Shown: piece by piece, positions 1-10,275 of the stretch
Layout: each line of letters opens with the position of its first letter
How positions within the stretch are numbered: position 1 is the stretch's first letter
DNA from: Brachionus plicatilis
Taxonomy: Eukaryota > Rotifera > Eurotatoria > Ploima > Brachionidae
DNA length: 64,000 bases
Direction of reading: 5' to 3'
Assembly: GCA_010279815.1 (NCBI GenBank)
Contig: QEOQ01000602.1
Span: 512,095 to 576,094 of the forward strand
Translations under genes and position numbers: made by a program
Notes under the pieces: generated by a model
Database searches by the model: none
Seen by the model: only the letters and a program-made list of their open reading frames with translations
What the model was told of the DNA's origin: nothing

Positions 1-107
1 CAGCACTTGAATACTTGCTTGATTTGTCCTAAAATAATATTGGCTTTGTTTGCAGCTTGTAATGCTTGGTGGTTTCATTTGGGGTCGCGTGCTAAAGAGA
101 TTTATTA
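1..107 (-). mobile_element. LINE reverse transcriptase 3' fragment
   Basis: The minus strand reads a short piece of the region after the reverse-transcriptase core (GQIKQVFKCW-like). It is nearly the same as the end of the LINE fragment at 35651-35745. It continues off the left edge of the window. After about position 107 it gives way to non-coding sequence, whereas at 35745 the similar fragment passes directly into sequence shared with 540 onward here. So the window start is probably another copy of the 35.6-36.3 kb junction. Confidence 0.6.
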
Positions 108-726
108 AGAAAATTAAAGCAATAAAATAAAAAATTAAATTTGATTACAATAGATTTGTTCAGAATTTTGTCTAGATAAATAAAAAAAAAAATCGGGTTA
201 TAATTGATCCCTCGGAAGAGATACGATTTAAACCAGAAAAAATAATTTTTTTCCTTTTTTTAGCCAACAAAAACCCCCACACCCTTTTTTTTTTTCAAAA
301 TTACATTAGCATGTAGAGAATTTTATGCTCTTTCAGAATAAATATACTTTCTAAATATATTTAAGTTTTATCTTTGAGATTTTGAGTCTTAAAGAACAAC
401 AATTTTTTAAAGGGTTTTCTATTTTTGGAACCTTGGGTGTAAAAGTTTTTTTTTGGGTTTTCCAGGGCGTAGATTACGAATTTTGAGTCAAAAAAGTGAA
501 ATTCAGATAGCACTTAAGTTTTGAATTTCGTGAACTTTATTTAATTAATTAGTTTAATTGATAATAATTAAATTTAATTCACAATTATTTATTTTTAGTT
601 ACAAATATTTAATATAATTGAAAAGTTAGTATTGACGAAAATAAAGTTGGCAAAAAAACTAATTTACATTTCTCTAAATTAATTGACGATTTCTCTCCCT
701 GCCTTTTTTTACCTTTATTATCCTGT
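108..726. other. AT-rich intergenic stretch
   Basis: No gene is seen. From about 540 onward the sequence repeats the 35745-35930 region (a run of AATTAATTAGTTTAATTG followed by the segment ending in a GGGTCATGTC motif). Positions 108-540 are extra relative to that copy, so they are either an insertion here or a deletion there. Confidence 0.4.
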
Positions 727-1130
727 GGGTCATGTCAAATGTTCACCAAAAAATGTGAACATAGGTATCATGTCCAGAATGCGATCATTGATTAATGATC
801 ACATATTTCGTGATCAAATAAGCCTCTAATTTATGAAAAAATAAAAATAAATTATTGTTGGTAATCAGGAAATTTTTAAAAATATATTTTATTTTCAAAA
901 ATAAATTTAAGTCTCAATTTTTAAAATAAAATCTAAATCATTATTTGTGTTTTTTTGACCCTTGCAATTAAACACCCTTTTCATTTTTAAGAAATTCACC
1001 ACAAATGCTACTTTCTACTGGATTTGACTGTTTACTTTACCCTTATCCGTCGAAAACTAGGTGAAAAATTACCCAGCACAACGTTGTTGACGAAAATGGG
1101 TCATATTTAACCCAAGCAAATTTTTTTTTA
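727..1130 (-). repeat. TGATCA-rich repeat, partial, with C2H2 finger remnant
   Basis: It begins with GGGTCATGTC and has several TGATCA palindromes, like the copies near 9.1, 21.1, 36.0, 54.4 and 63.9 kb. On the minus strand around 960-1010 it carries a broken reading of the zinc finger that is clearer at 54.4 kb (CSICGEFMKN). This suggests the repeat derives from a transposon that encoded, or captured, a C2H2 finger exon. No open frame survives. Confidence 0.5.
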
Positions 1131-1354
1131 TTTTATCGTTTTTTTAATTGAAAAATCTTATTTTAACTACACATACAATAGTTTTTACTTTTACAAATTA
1201 AACAATTAGTTTTCATTTAATAAATTGCTGATCCCTTCTTTAGAATCTTAAAAAAAACCGCTTTACTTTTAATCCTTAATATATTTTTCATAATTGAAGG
1301 ATTGTTTTCAAATCAACGAATTTTTCAAAATAAAAAATTTGCTATATAAATCAA

Positions 1355-3336
1355 TTATATCGGGGTTGATTTAATCAAATTGTTTGCTTTGCTTCTTGTT
1401 TGACCTATTTCATCTTCTACTTCCAATATTTCATCAACATTCTCGGACATACTACTTCTTTTGTTTACGCTTTCAACAGAAGAAGCTAATCTTTTTTGTG
1501 AAGTTGATACTGTAGTTAATCTATCATCTCTAAATTGCATTTCTTAAGCATTTTTAGTATTAAATGGCCTTCCTCTATTTCTTTTTTTTTCCAAATTCAT
1601 ATTACATTTTCCTTCATTAATCCAATTAAATTCATTAGCGTTAGTGTTGAAGGTTATACACCATGTTTTGTTAAATATTGCATAAAACTCATCGAATGTA
1701 GAGAAATCAAGACTATTTTTAGCTATTACATACTTTTTTATTGTTTGATTGTTAACTGGCTCGTTAATTTTGCTTGTGTTTGTAAAGTAACTTGTTGATT
1801 GACTTGTTTGACTAATTATAATTGTTATGTTAGATTTAAGCCATTGATATGCGTCAGTAAAATTTTAAGTATCGATTGTTGGTTCTATAACTATTGGAGG
1901 CATTCTTGTAGACCATTTATTAATCACATCATCAATTACTTTTAAAAATTCTGGGAGATCAAGACGTTTTCAAAAAGTGTGTTCCTTCTTGATTTGAGCA
2001 TTTAAAGATTCTAATCCATTGTTTGTACTAGGATCATCAAAGTAGCTTTCGTACCATCCTCTATGCTTGACTAACCATTCTTTATCGAAATATAGTATAA
2101 AACTAGTTACTTTATCATTGCTTATGTCTTTTCACTTCTCTTTGAATAACTCTGAAGCTTTACTAAATATTTCATCATCAGAAATACTAAAATGAAGAGA
2201 TACTATATCTCTCATAATCGAATCTTGTAATTTTTTGTCTTTGATTTCATTTAATTGATGATGAACTGCTTTTTTCATTTGAAACCAACACATTGCAGGC
2301 TTAAAATTATTTGTTGTCGGATAAAATGTTGATTTGAATCCGTTTGTGATAGAATCGGCTGCATCTTCAAGCAAAGCAACGTTAGCTAGCTCAATAGACC
2401 CAGTTCTTTTTGAGCCGAATTGAATGGAATTGAAATTAAAATTGTAATCGTATTCATTCTTGTATGTGGTTATCCTTAAACCGATTGGGTGGAATGAATG
2501 ATCGACATCAGTAAAGGCTACTATTTGAACAGGAAAATAATTCCAAATCAACATGTAAGTTGAATCAGCTTGAATATATTTTACAACTGAAATCATCGAC
2601 ATTAATCTTGTAGTGGATAAGAAAATTCGGAAAGAGAGCGAACGAATACTGATATTGTAATCCTCTTGAAATTGAATTGTACCATCTTCATCATTATCGA
2701 TTTTTATTTGATAGCTAACTACAAATGGTTGGTCATTGTCTATTGGAACATTTTTGTTGCTTTGACACCATTCATTTAATTGATCAAATTTCATTGTATT
2801 CGAACCTTTCTTTTGATGTTGTTGGTTGTTTATTAGTTGGAACATTTATTTCTTGATTTGATTCAGTCAATTCGGCCAATGTTGTTAGTATAACTTTTGG
2901 AGTTATTAGTGGATTTTGAGCAAGGAGGCGTTGAATTTCGTGTTTAGTAGATTCATTGATGCTTTTTTTGTTAGAATTTTAATTGATCTCATCATGATTG
3001 TGTTCATTATTGGATAGAACATTATTACTCCTTGATTATGGCTATTGTATAAAAAACATATAGCTGAATTGCATTGCTGCCCTCTTATCTTAACTTTATT
3101 ACAACGGTACTCTTTCTTTGTTCCAGCTTCTGTTTCGTATGGCCTCTTAAATGACCATGTTGTATTTTCTTTAACCATTCGGTCACTTGGTTTGCACTCT
3201 CGAAAGTTTTTGCAATTATCCAGTTTTTCTTTTGTTTCGTTCCTGGAAGAATTTCTTGATCATCTGCTCCAGATTCACCTGTTTCATATTGTTGAATTGG
3301 TCTTAAATTTAACTTACTATCTTGTAATTCTGTCAT
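1355..3336 (-). pseudogene. Mutator-like (MULE) transposase pseudogene
   Basis: Read on the minus strand, one frame runs almost without interruption from about 3178 to 1355. It shows a FLYWCH/WRKY-like zinc-binding start (YRCNKVKIRGQQC), the MULE catalytic core (ADSTYMLIWNYFPVQIVAFT, then DVDHSFHPIGL), a MCWFQMKKAVHHQ segment, the KHRGWYES and STNNGLESLNAQIKKEH motifs, and a basic tail (KKRNRGRP). In-frame stops (TGA near 2130 and 1973, TAA near 1865 and 1548, others near 2850-2900) and one frameshift near 3178 show it is dead. The SWIM CxC...CxH segment before the basic tail seems deleted. Family knowledge: such enzymes mobilise Mutator/MuDR DNA transposons. I did not find convincing terminal inverted repeats. 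Confidence 0.8.
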
Positions 3337-3362
3337 TCTTCTTGTTTTGGTTTTATTTTTAG

Positions 3363-3656
3363 TTTGTTTGGAAAAAATAGATTATTTATTTATTTGTTTT
3401 AAAAATGAAAGTTGAAAAGACATAAATTGGAAAAGATTGTTACATGTGGCACATGTTTAAAGTTCAAGTTTCAGGAAAAAAAGAAGAAATAGTAAGGTAG
3501 CAATTACACAATGGAGTTGGGTATTCAATATATCTTGATTCGAAACCTTCTTTAAATTTCTTCACAGTCTTACAACCAATGAAATAGAATGACTCAGTCC
3601 TGTCCCAACATATCTCTCACTCAATTCAAAAAGCCGATTCGAGACTTTTTGTAATT
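3363..3656. other. Spacer between MULE pseudogene and LINE
   Basis: No gene is seen. On the minus strand the part from about 3480 to 3656 directly follows the stop of the LINE second ORF and is probably its 3' untranslated region. Position 3363-3480 is AT-rich without recognised features. Confidence 0.35.
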
Positions 3657-4464
3657 TTAGTTTATTAAAAGCCTCATGTTGCACGATGTTGAAGGAGGAT
3701 CATATTTTAACTTAAGAATATATCTGACTGCTGTATTCTGAATTGCTTGTAGTTTTTTGATATTATTTTCTGAAAATGAATTTAAGCAAGGAAAAGAATA
3801 ATCTAAAATTGATCCGACTAAGGATTTATAAAGATTTCCTAGTGTGTTTTGATTAAGACCCCATTTTTTGTTTGACAATATCTTAATAATATTTAGCCTT
3901 TTATTGCAGCGTTCTTTAATTTCGTCTACCAGTATATTAAAGTTTAACTTAGAATCAAATTTAATACCAAGAAACTTGATTTCTTTTTGACTCACTATTC
4001 TGTTTCCATAAATTTTTAAGTTTAGATTATCACTCTCTTTTTTTGTACCTGGAAAAGACTACTGAACACGACTTTTCAACTGATATCTTCATTTTCCATT
4101 TAATAAGCCATTGTTCTAGTTCGTTGAGGTATTTATTAAACTTATTTTCTAGGTTCCCCTTTTTGTTTTAAATGAAGAATGTTACTAGTTCATCTGCGAA
4201 TAGCAGAGAGTATTCATTATTTGTTTTGTTTCTTTTGGGGATGATATAAAGATATATACTAAATAAAAGAGGACTAATTACTGAGCCTTGAGGAACACCT
4301 GCAGTTATTTGATATTCTTCGCTCATATGGTCATTCACATTTACTTTAAATGCCCTTAAGTCTAAAAAGCATCTAATCCAGTTAGTCAAGTAATGAGGTG
4401 GATTTATTTTAATCAATTTTAAAAAGTAAACCTTCATGCCAAACCCTATCAAAGGCTTTAGAAA

Positions 4465-5392
4465 CGCGAAATCTTTTTTGATACCACAATTATTTAATAA
4501 AATACCACAATTTTTAAGTAACATACCACAATTTTATTAAAAAAACCACAATTAATAAAAATATCCATTAAAATTAAGAAAAACTTTTTTTTTTTATGTT
4601 TCAACACATATTTATTAAAAAAAACACAAATATTAAAAAAAATCTATATTATTTTTTTTTATTTCACAAAAAATTTTTTTTACCACACAAAAAATTCAAA
4701 AAAAATTTATTTAAAAAATAACAAAAAATTATTTTACCACATTTATTCGGACAAGCCCAGTATCTTCTTTTCGTCATTTTACTGCCACAGTTTTCGCATG
4801 ATTTCGACTTGCTGTCAAACGCTTCGTTCTGATCTGATTCGATTCTTGGTCTTTTTGACAATACTTCATCTTCTGAATCTTCGTCAGATTCATTTCCCTT
4901 TCTCGTCGAAATTCGACCACTTTTTGCTATTTAACGCTTGATTATACGAATTCATCTAACGATTCGAAATCATGCAAAAAATCAAAAGTCCTACCTGTGC
5001 TTCTTTTGTTTTTTGTTAAAGGTTCAGCATCTTCGACTGTGTCGTTTAAGTTATTTTCTAAAATGCTTGCACTGGACATTTTAAATTTTTTTTAATTTTC
5101 ATGTAATATAATAATTTCTATTTTACTTCCACTTTTTATTTTGAGTAATTTCAACACTTGTAAATAGGGTCAAAAATTTAAAAGAATGAGTTTTTTAATT
5201 AATTAACGGTCTTCTTAATCAAATAAGTGTCAATTTTATATAATAAGTGTTTTTTTATTTAATTAAGTGTTAATCTTTATTTTTATGGATTATTTTAAAA
5301 ATTGTGTACATTTATTAAATAATTGTGGTATCATTTTAAAAAATTGTGGTATTCTATTAAAAAATTGTGTAGCCGATTTTAATGGGCCCTTG
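4465..5392. mobile_element. 928-bp DNA element nested in LINE reverse transcriptase
   Basis: The LINE reads FFDIS up to 5393 and resumes KAFDRVW at 4462. The intervening 928 bp is flanked by AGAAA at 4460-4464 and 5393-5397, a 5-bp target duplication. Inside, a 22-bp perfect inverted repeat lies at 4480-4501 and 5311-5332. The motif ATACCACAATT (or its complement) recurs about four times near each end, which resembles subterminal transposase-binding repeats. The extreme ends (CGCGAAATC and GGGCCCTTG) do not match each other well, so the true termini may be eroded. No transposase is seen, so this is probably non-autonomous. Confidence 0.7.
4664..5080 (-). CDS. Putative spliced gene, small acidic zinc-ribbon-like protein
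   Basis: Minus strand, inside the nested element. A start ATG at about 5080 (MSSASILENN) opens a frame that hits a stop after SLDEFV. If a GT-AG intron of about 70 bp is removed (GTAGGACTTT near 4993 to TTAAATAG near 4925), the frame joins to STRKGNESDEDSEDEVLSKR and on to CENCGSKMTKRRYWACPNKC. The product is about 120 residues, acidic in the middle, with a C-x2-C...C-x3-C pattern like a zinc ribbon and a hydrophobic tail. Splicing is inferred only from frame and GT-AG ends. I do not recognise the family. It may be a transposon-encoded accessory or a captured host fragment. Confidence 0.4.
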
Positions 5393-7183
5393 AGAAATGT
5401 CAAAAAAAAGGCCGCTTACTCTTTTTTTTCTATAAAATGATTCCACAATTTTTTGAATTAAAAAGAAAAGATTATCTGCTGTTCGCCGGTGTTTCCTAAA
5501 TCCAGATTGCTCCTGGATAAGGAGTGAATTTTGTTCCAAAAAATTGTATAATCTTGAATATACTATGCGTTCCAGTAGCTTTCCTAAACAACTCGTTATA
5601 CTAATTGGTCTATAATTTAAAGGATCTTGTAAAGAAGAGGCTTTTTTTTGAATCATAGTAATGTTCGATGTTTTCCACGCTTAAGGGACTCTACCTTCAC
5701 GAAGAGATAAATTAAAAAGTTCTATGATTTCTATTAATGAATTTCTAGGTAAGTTTTTTAACATTTAATTATGAATTTGGTCAGGTCCTGATGCCGCTTC
5801 ATTTTTCAATCTTTTTAAAGCCATAATTAATTCATTTAAACAAATTGGATCATTAAATTTAGACTGGTTATAATTTCTAAATAAATCAGAGTTAGAATTA
5901 AGTATTTCGATATCTTTCTCAGAATCAATTAAATCAGAATTAGGACTAAATATTGAAGATAAGAGTTCTCCGAATCATTTTCCCTCTTCTTAATTAGTTT
6001 TGAATTCCTTTTCATTTAAAATCAAATTAGGAGTTAAATTTGATCCTTTTTTTGTTCTAAATTTATTTATTTTATTCCAAAAAGGTCTACTTGTCAATGG
6101 GTTTTTTCCCATCTTCTCAATAAAATCAAACCAATTTTGATTCCAGAATTTTCTTAAAGAGGCCTTTAACTCAGATGTAAGTTAAAATTTTTGCTTTAGC
6201 TTTTGACAGCGAGTTTTCTAGAAGTTTCTTCTTACTTTCCTACGTTCTTTGATCAAATTAACAATGTTCGGTGGAAGACTCGTTTTGTAGATTTTCTTAG
6301 AAAGATATGGAATGCTTTTATGTGAAGCAGAAATAATTTTTTATATGTGAGGGAACTTTCAGTGATATTCACTATTTGAGAATTTAAAATCTCGCTGAAT
6401 AATAGCCAGTTTGCTTTCTTATAGTTAAACCTTTTAGCTGCTGATTTATTTTCTAATTGATAGCCCATAAAAATCGATGCTTCGATTAGAAATTGGTCAC
6501 TATAGTCATGTCTTGACTATTTAAGACACTAAAGTCGGTAATTTTTTCAATTAAAGAAGATGAAACTAAAAAAAGGTCAAGAATTTCAAAGTAATTCTTA
6601 TTAAAAATATTGAAAGTAGGACGCTTATCATTGATTACTGAAAAGTCTAACTCATTGATTATTCTTTCCAACATTATGCCATTTTCATTTTCCCCAACGC
6701 AGCCTATTTGCTTTGTTCTAGCGTTTAGATCACCACCTAAAATGTAGTTCCTACACTTTTTATTAACTGTTTTAAAAAACTCAAAGTTCAGAAGCACATT
6801 GGGTGGATTATAAAGACTAAATACAAACAATTCACTATTCTTTCCTAAGTTCATTTTTATACAAAGGAGTTCGGAATTGAATTCCTCATAAGAAAAATCT
6901 TGTATAAATTCAATTCCTACTTTAATTAAAATAGCTACTCCTCCTCCATACTTGTTGCGTGGTTTTGTTATGAACTGATAATTGTGAAAATCAAGATAAA
7001 TATTTGCCTCACTCAAATCTATCTTTAATTTATTGAGCAAAACAATGTCGGGACATTTTTGAGCTAAAAAATTGGCTAAGAGATGAACACTACTAGGTAA
7101 ATGAAGACAATTCCAGTGTGTAATTACTAACCTTGTTTTATTAAGAGGTTTTGTTTTTAAAGTTGATTTATTTGTCTTCTTGT

Positions 7184-8389
7184 TCATTCTAAATTTTCTT
7201 CAATGCTGTTTTGACTGGCAGTTTGCTGACCAACTTCGTTAGATGATTGATATGTTTGAATTGAACATTCAGTGGAACTGTTTGATTCAGACTCGAAGGT
7301 ATTGTCGTTTTCATTTTCCAAGACAACTAATAGTTTCTTTGATTCTTTTTTTGTGAACTCTTTTTCATTTGGATCAGATTAGGAAAATCTCTTGATTTGA
7401 TTTTTGGTTTGGAAAAAAGTTTCAGTCTCATTATGATCCTTTGAGCGTACACTGACAGGAGACTGGTTTAGTGGTAGAAAATCGTTTAAACGACTTACCA
7501 AATGGTCTTCTAAAACTGGAGTTTTAAGGTCTTGTGTGCTAATTTGGGATATTACGTCATTAAAATTCGTTGGCTGATATCCAGGCGTTTTTGGCATCAT
7601 ATTGTCATCATTGTCTTTTTGGTCAGCTCCAATTATTGATTGGGTTTATTCTTGGTCGATGTAAAGATCATTTTAGTCAATCTTTTTCCTCTCAAGCGAC
7701 TTTAGCTTTTCAGCAATGGAGCATTTTTGTGTCAAGTGTCCTTTCTGATGACACTTTTCGCAAAGTGTTTCTTTGATAGGGCATTTCGCTATGTTGTGTC
7801 CTTCTTCATCACAAAAATAGCATTTCGGCTTTTGTCCAACAATTGACACAAGACATTTTAAACCATACATCATTGTAGGGCCTGACAAGCTTCCAATAAT
7901 GTTCTCAACTTCTTTTGGGAATGGTATTCTCACTCTTCTGACACCATTTTTCCTCTCGGGTCTATCTTTATATTTTTCTTCAGTGATGTGTTCAATCTAA
8001 AGACCATCAATCCGAACAGCGTTAAAAAAAGTTTCAAGTCTATGATTCTCGAAATCAGAGGACAAAAAGTGAAATCGAAATGTACAATACCTTCTGAAAT
8101 CCGGGACTTTATTTGCATCTTCAAGCCTGAAATTGGTTCCATTAATATTGATTTCACGATCGAAGATTTGGGCAACATCAAAAGCAGCATTAAACTCTAT
8201 TATCCATACTTTGTTTGAAGAAAAATTATAGATGGATGTGATCGCATCATTTTCCACTTGGTTTAGGACGATATCTAGTGCATTAAATAATACATTATGG
8301 CTAATCGGTTTGTCTAACCTCTTCAGATTTAGCTTGACTGAATTTTTAAATATCCACCGTCGGTTTTGGTTTGTTTTGTTGAGCGACAT
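7184..8389 (-). pseudogene. LINE ORF1 (gag-like, CCHC zinc knuckles)
   Basis: One minus-strand frame runs from the ATG at 8389 (MSLNKTNQNRRW) to a TGA at 7186-7184. It is interrupted only by in-frame stops (TAG near 7995, TAA near 7670 and 7650, TAA near 7380). Two retroviral-type zinc knuckles of the form C-x2-C-x4-H-x4-C are visible near 7830-7740 (CYFCDEEGHNIAKC and CEKCHQKGHLTQKC). In LINEs such an ORF1 protein coats the RNA. Its terminal TGA overlaps the ORF2 ATG as ATGA (7187-7184), a layout known from elements that use termination-reinitiation. No functional copy remains here. Confidence 0.75.
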
Positions 8390-8419
8390 TGCCAACACAC
8401 AACTTGCAACGGTTTTTTA

Positions 8420-8769
8420 ACACGTGATGACGCTATTAATTAAATTTGGTTTTTCAAAATTGCTAAGCCAAACGACAATTTGAAGGATTTTGTAAATTAT
8501 TATTTATTTTTATCATATCAGTATTTAATAAGTTCATTAAAGTAATAATTGAGACAGAAAATGAGTTGAGGACATGAATAGTAATCATTTATATCGAAAA
8601 GATAAAAAATGATTCATTTTAATTAAATTATGAAACCAAACTAGTAATTATTGTTAATTAGTAATGAGCCCATTTCAGTTACCTGATGAGCCCGAATAAA
8701 TATGACTCATTAAAAATTATTGATTCAATCAATTTAAAAAAAATGAGTTATTATGAATTCAAATTTATT
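8420..8769. other. AT-rich spacer between LINE and block 1
   Basis: It probably starts with the 5' untranslated remnant of the LINE. No ORF, RNA gene or repeat shared with the other blocks is seen before about 8770, where the block-1 repeat begins. Confidence 0.3.
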
Positions 8770-9150
8770 AATTAATCACCTGAACTGAACAACGAATTAG
8801 AAAAAAATAAATTTTTTTACTCTGGGTCAAAAATTACCCATTATCGTCTTCAGCGTTATTATTTCTATTTCCGACGGATATGGGTTAATGCTTTTTTGCA
8901 GCTAATTTAGCTGCATCGGACAATTCTACTGCAACCAAAGCCATTTCTTTGTAAAATCTGTCTTTTCTTTTAATGTTTTTAAATCTTAATAAAAATTTCA
9001 AAAACTTATAAATTATTATGGTGAGTTGCAATTTTTTTTTGTTTTTTTTATTTCATTCAATATTAACATAATTTAAATATTTTATATTCAAAAATGAAAA
9101 ATATTTTTATGTGATCAAAATGATCACATTCTGGACATGACCCAATTCTT
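8770..9150 (-). repeat. TGATCA-rich repeat, block 1 copy
   Basis: It is shared with 20740-21200 and, inverted, with 63870-64000; shorter forms lie at 36.0 and 54.4 kb. It ends in TGATCACATTCTGGACATGA followed by CCC. On the minus strand a piece of coding sense survives (KEMALVAVELSDAAKLAAKK), which at 54.4 kb is followed by a C2H2 finger. This copy lacks the finger. Its end at about 9145 marks the left side of the conserved block. Confidence 0.6.
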
Positions 9151-10275
9151 TTAAATTTAACTTTGAATTTTGATCTGATTTTTTTGATCCTAAACTTCAA
9201 GATGCCATCTCCGGAATTAATCTTAACAAGCAAACCAAAAATAAAAGAGGTTGCATAGTTAAAGGAGGTTGCATAGTTAAAATCAACAGAATTCTGTTTT
9301 CTGATACTGCAATCAGGTACTAAAGAAGATAAAATCCAAAATTTAAAAGATGCAAAATAATGTCTTGAAAATTATGGACGACTTCTTTTGACTAATAAAT
9401 ATTATTTTAAATAATATTGTAAAACTTTTTTTGGCATCAAAATTTTATAAAATAAAATGCGTAAAAATAGAATATAAAAATTTGACTTAAAATGTATAAA
9501 TCATTAATTTAAAAGCAATCAATCTATCTAAAAAATATCAAATTGATTTGTCATGCAGGTGGCAATTGAGTTTGTAAAAATTAAATTTCGAAATTTTATT
9601 TAAAAAAAAATATTATCAATAACTTTGACCAAGAGTTTAAGATGCTTGCGCTTTTCTTTTAATTCAATAATTTTAGAAAATTTTAATTAAAATCATGGTG
9701 ATATAAAAATGCAGACTTAGTATTAAATTATGTTTTTATGTTTGTTTAATTCTTTTAAATTCAAACTGAAAATAATCCTTTCAAGATTAAGAATTTTATT
9801 TTTATATTGTAACACTGGTTCTTGCAAACGTGAAACGTTGCGTTCCTAAAAAGGAACGGAATGGGGCCGGATTCTTAGATTCTATTCAATCCGGATTCTA
9901 TTCAACTAATCCTACACGACTTTTATTCTAAAGGGTTCATAACATTGTAGCTTTCTTAATTTTTATAAAATGATTGATGTCAGAATTTTAATTATTTTGA
10001 TCAACTTTTCCATAAGAAGAAAACTTATTTAATCTTTATCTTTTAAAATAGGAATTTAAAGAAGAAATAAATTTTTAAACAATTTCAAAAAATTGCATTT
10101 ATCAAATCTTCAATTTTAAAACAGGATCTTATTCAAAAGTTATGATGAAAACAAAATTTGAACAAAATTATCAAAATTATAAGCCTAACTATTTAATTTT
10201 TTTTAAGATGCTTAGTAATCTAAATAAATGTAGTTTAACTCACAAATTTTTAAATTAAATAGAATCTTCTACCAA
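9151..10275 (+). promoter_or_regulatory. Conserved upstream region of WD40/chitin-binding gene, copy 1
   Basis: About 1.1 kb of non-coding sequence is shared by all four gene copies (22300-23471, 36330-37544, 63860-62088 inverted), although each differs by small indels. Within it a less AT-rich island at about 9815-9880 holds a stem of CGTTCCT/AGGAACG around AAAA. The island is conserved in position roughly 400-450 bp upstream of every ATG. This could be promoter or UTR sequence. I see no clear TATA or initiator consensus, so the regulatory role is inferred from conservation and position alone. Confidence 0.4.

Larger units (their letters stand above)
3657..7187 (-). pseudogene. LINE ORF2 (endonuclease-reverse transcriptase), decayed and split
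   Basis: The minus strand encodes an APE-type endonuclease (about 7187-6486: ITHWNC, YGGGVAILIK, YILGGDLNART, EILDLFLVSS). Then follows a reverse transcriptase: AASGPDQIHN near 5790, NYRPISITSCLGKLLERI near 5600, SGFRKHRRTADN, FFDIS near 5395, then KAFDRVWHEGLL, GVPQGSVISPLLFSIYL and FADE at 4460-4180, and a C-terminal region with QNTAVRYIL near 3700. The layout fits CR1/Jockey-type LINEs. It is inactive. The metal-binding Glu of the endonuclease LNE motif is Lys (LLNKLKID), the usual SDH reads SQD, and the second catalytic Asp of the RT is Glu (FADE). There are frameshifts and stops, and a 928-bp insertion (4465-5392) splits RT motif A. Confidence 0.85.

Noticed and set aside
1970..2135. Alternative genetic code (TGA read as an amino acid) suggested by in-frame TGAs in the MULE
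   Set aside because: TAA stops are in the same frame, and the WD40/chitin-binding copies 1, 2 and 4 end at TGA where copy 3 ends at TAA, so TGA is a normal stop.
8232..8420. Plus-strand ORFs over LINE ORF1 (7570-7776, 7988-8218, 8232-8420)
   Set aside because: The minus frame has zinc knuckles and continuous coding sense, so these are shadows.
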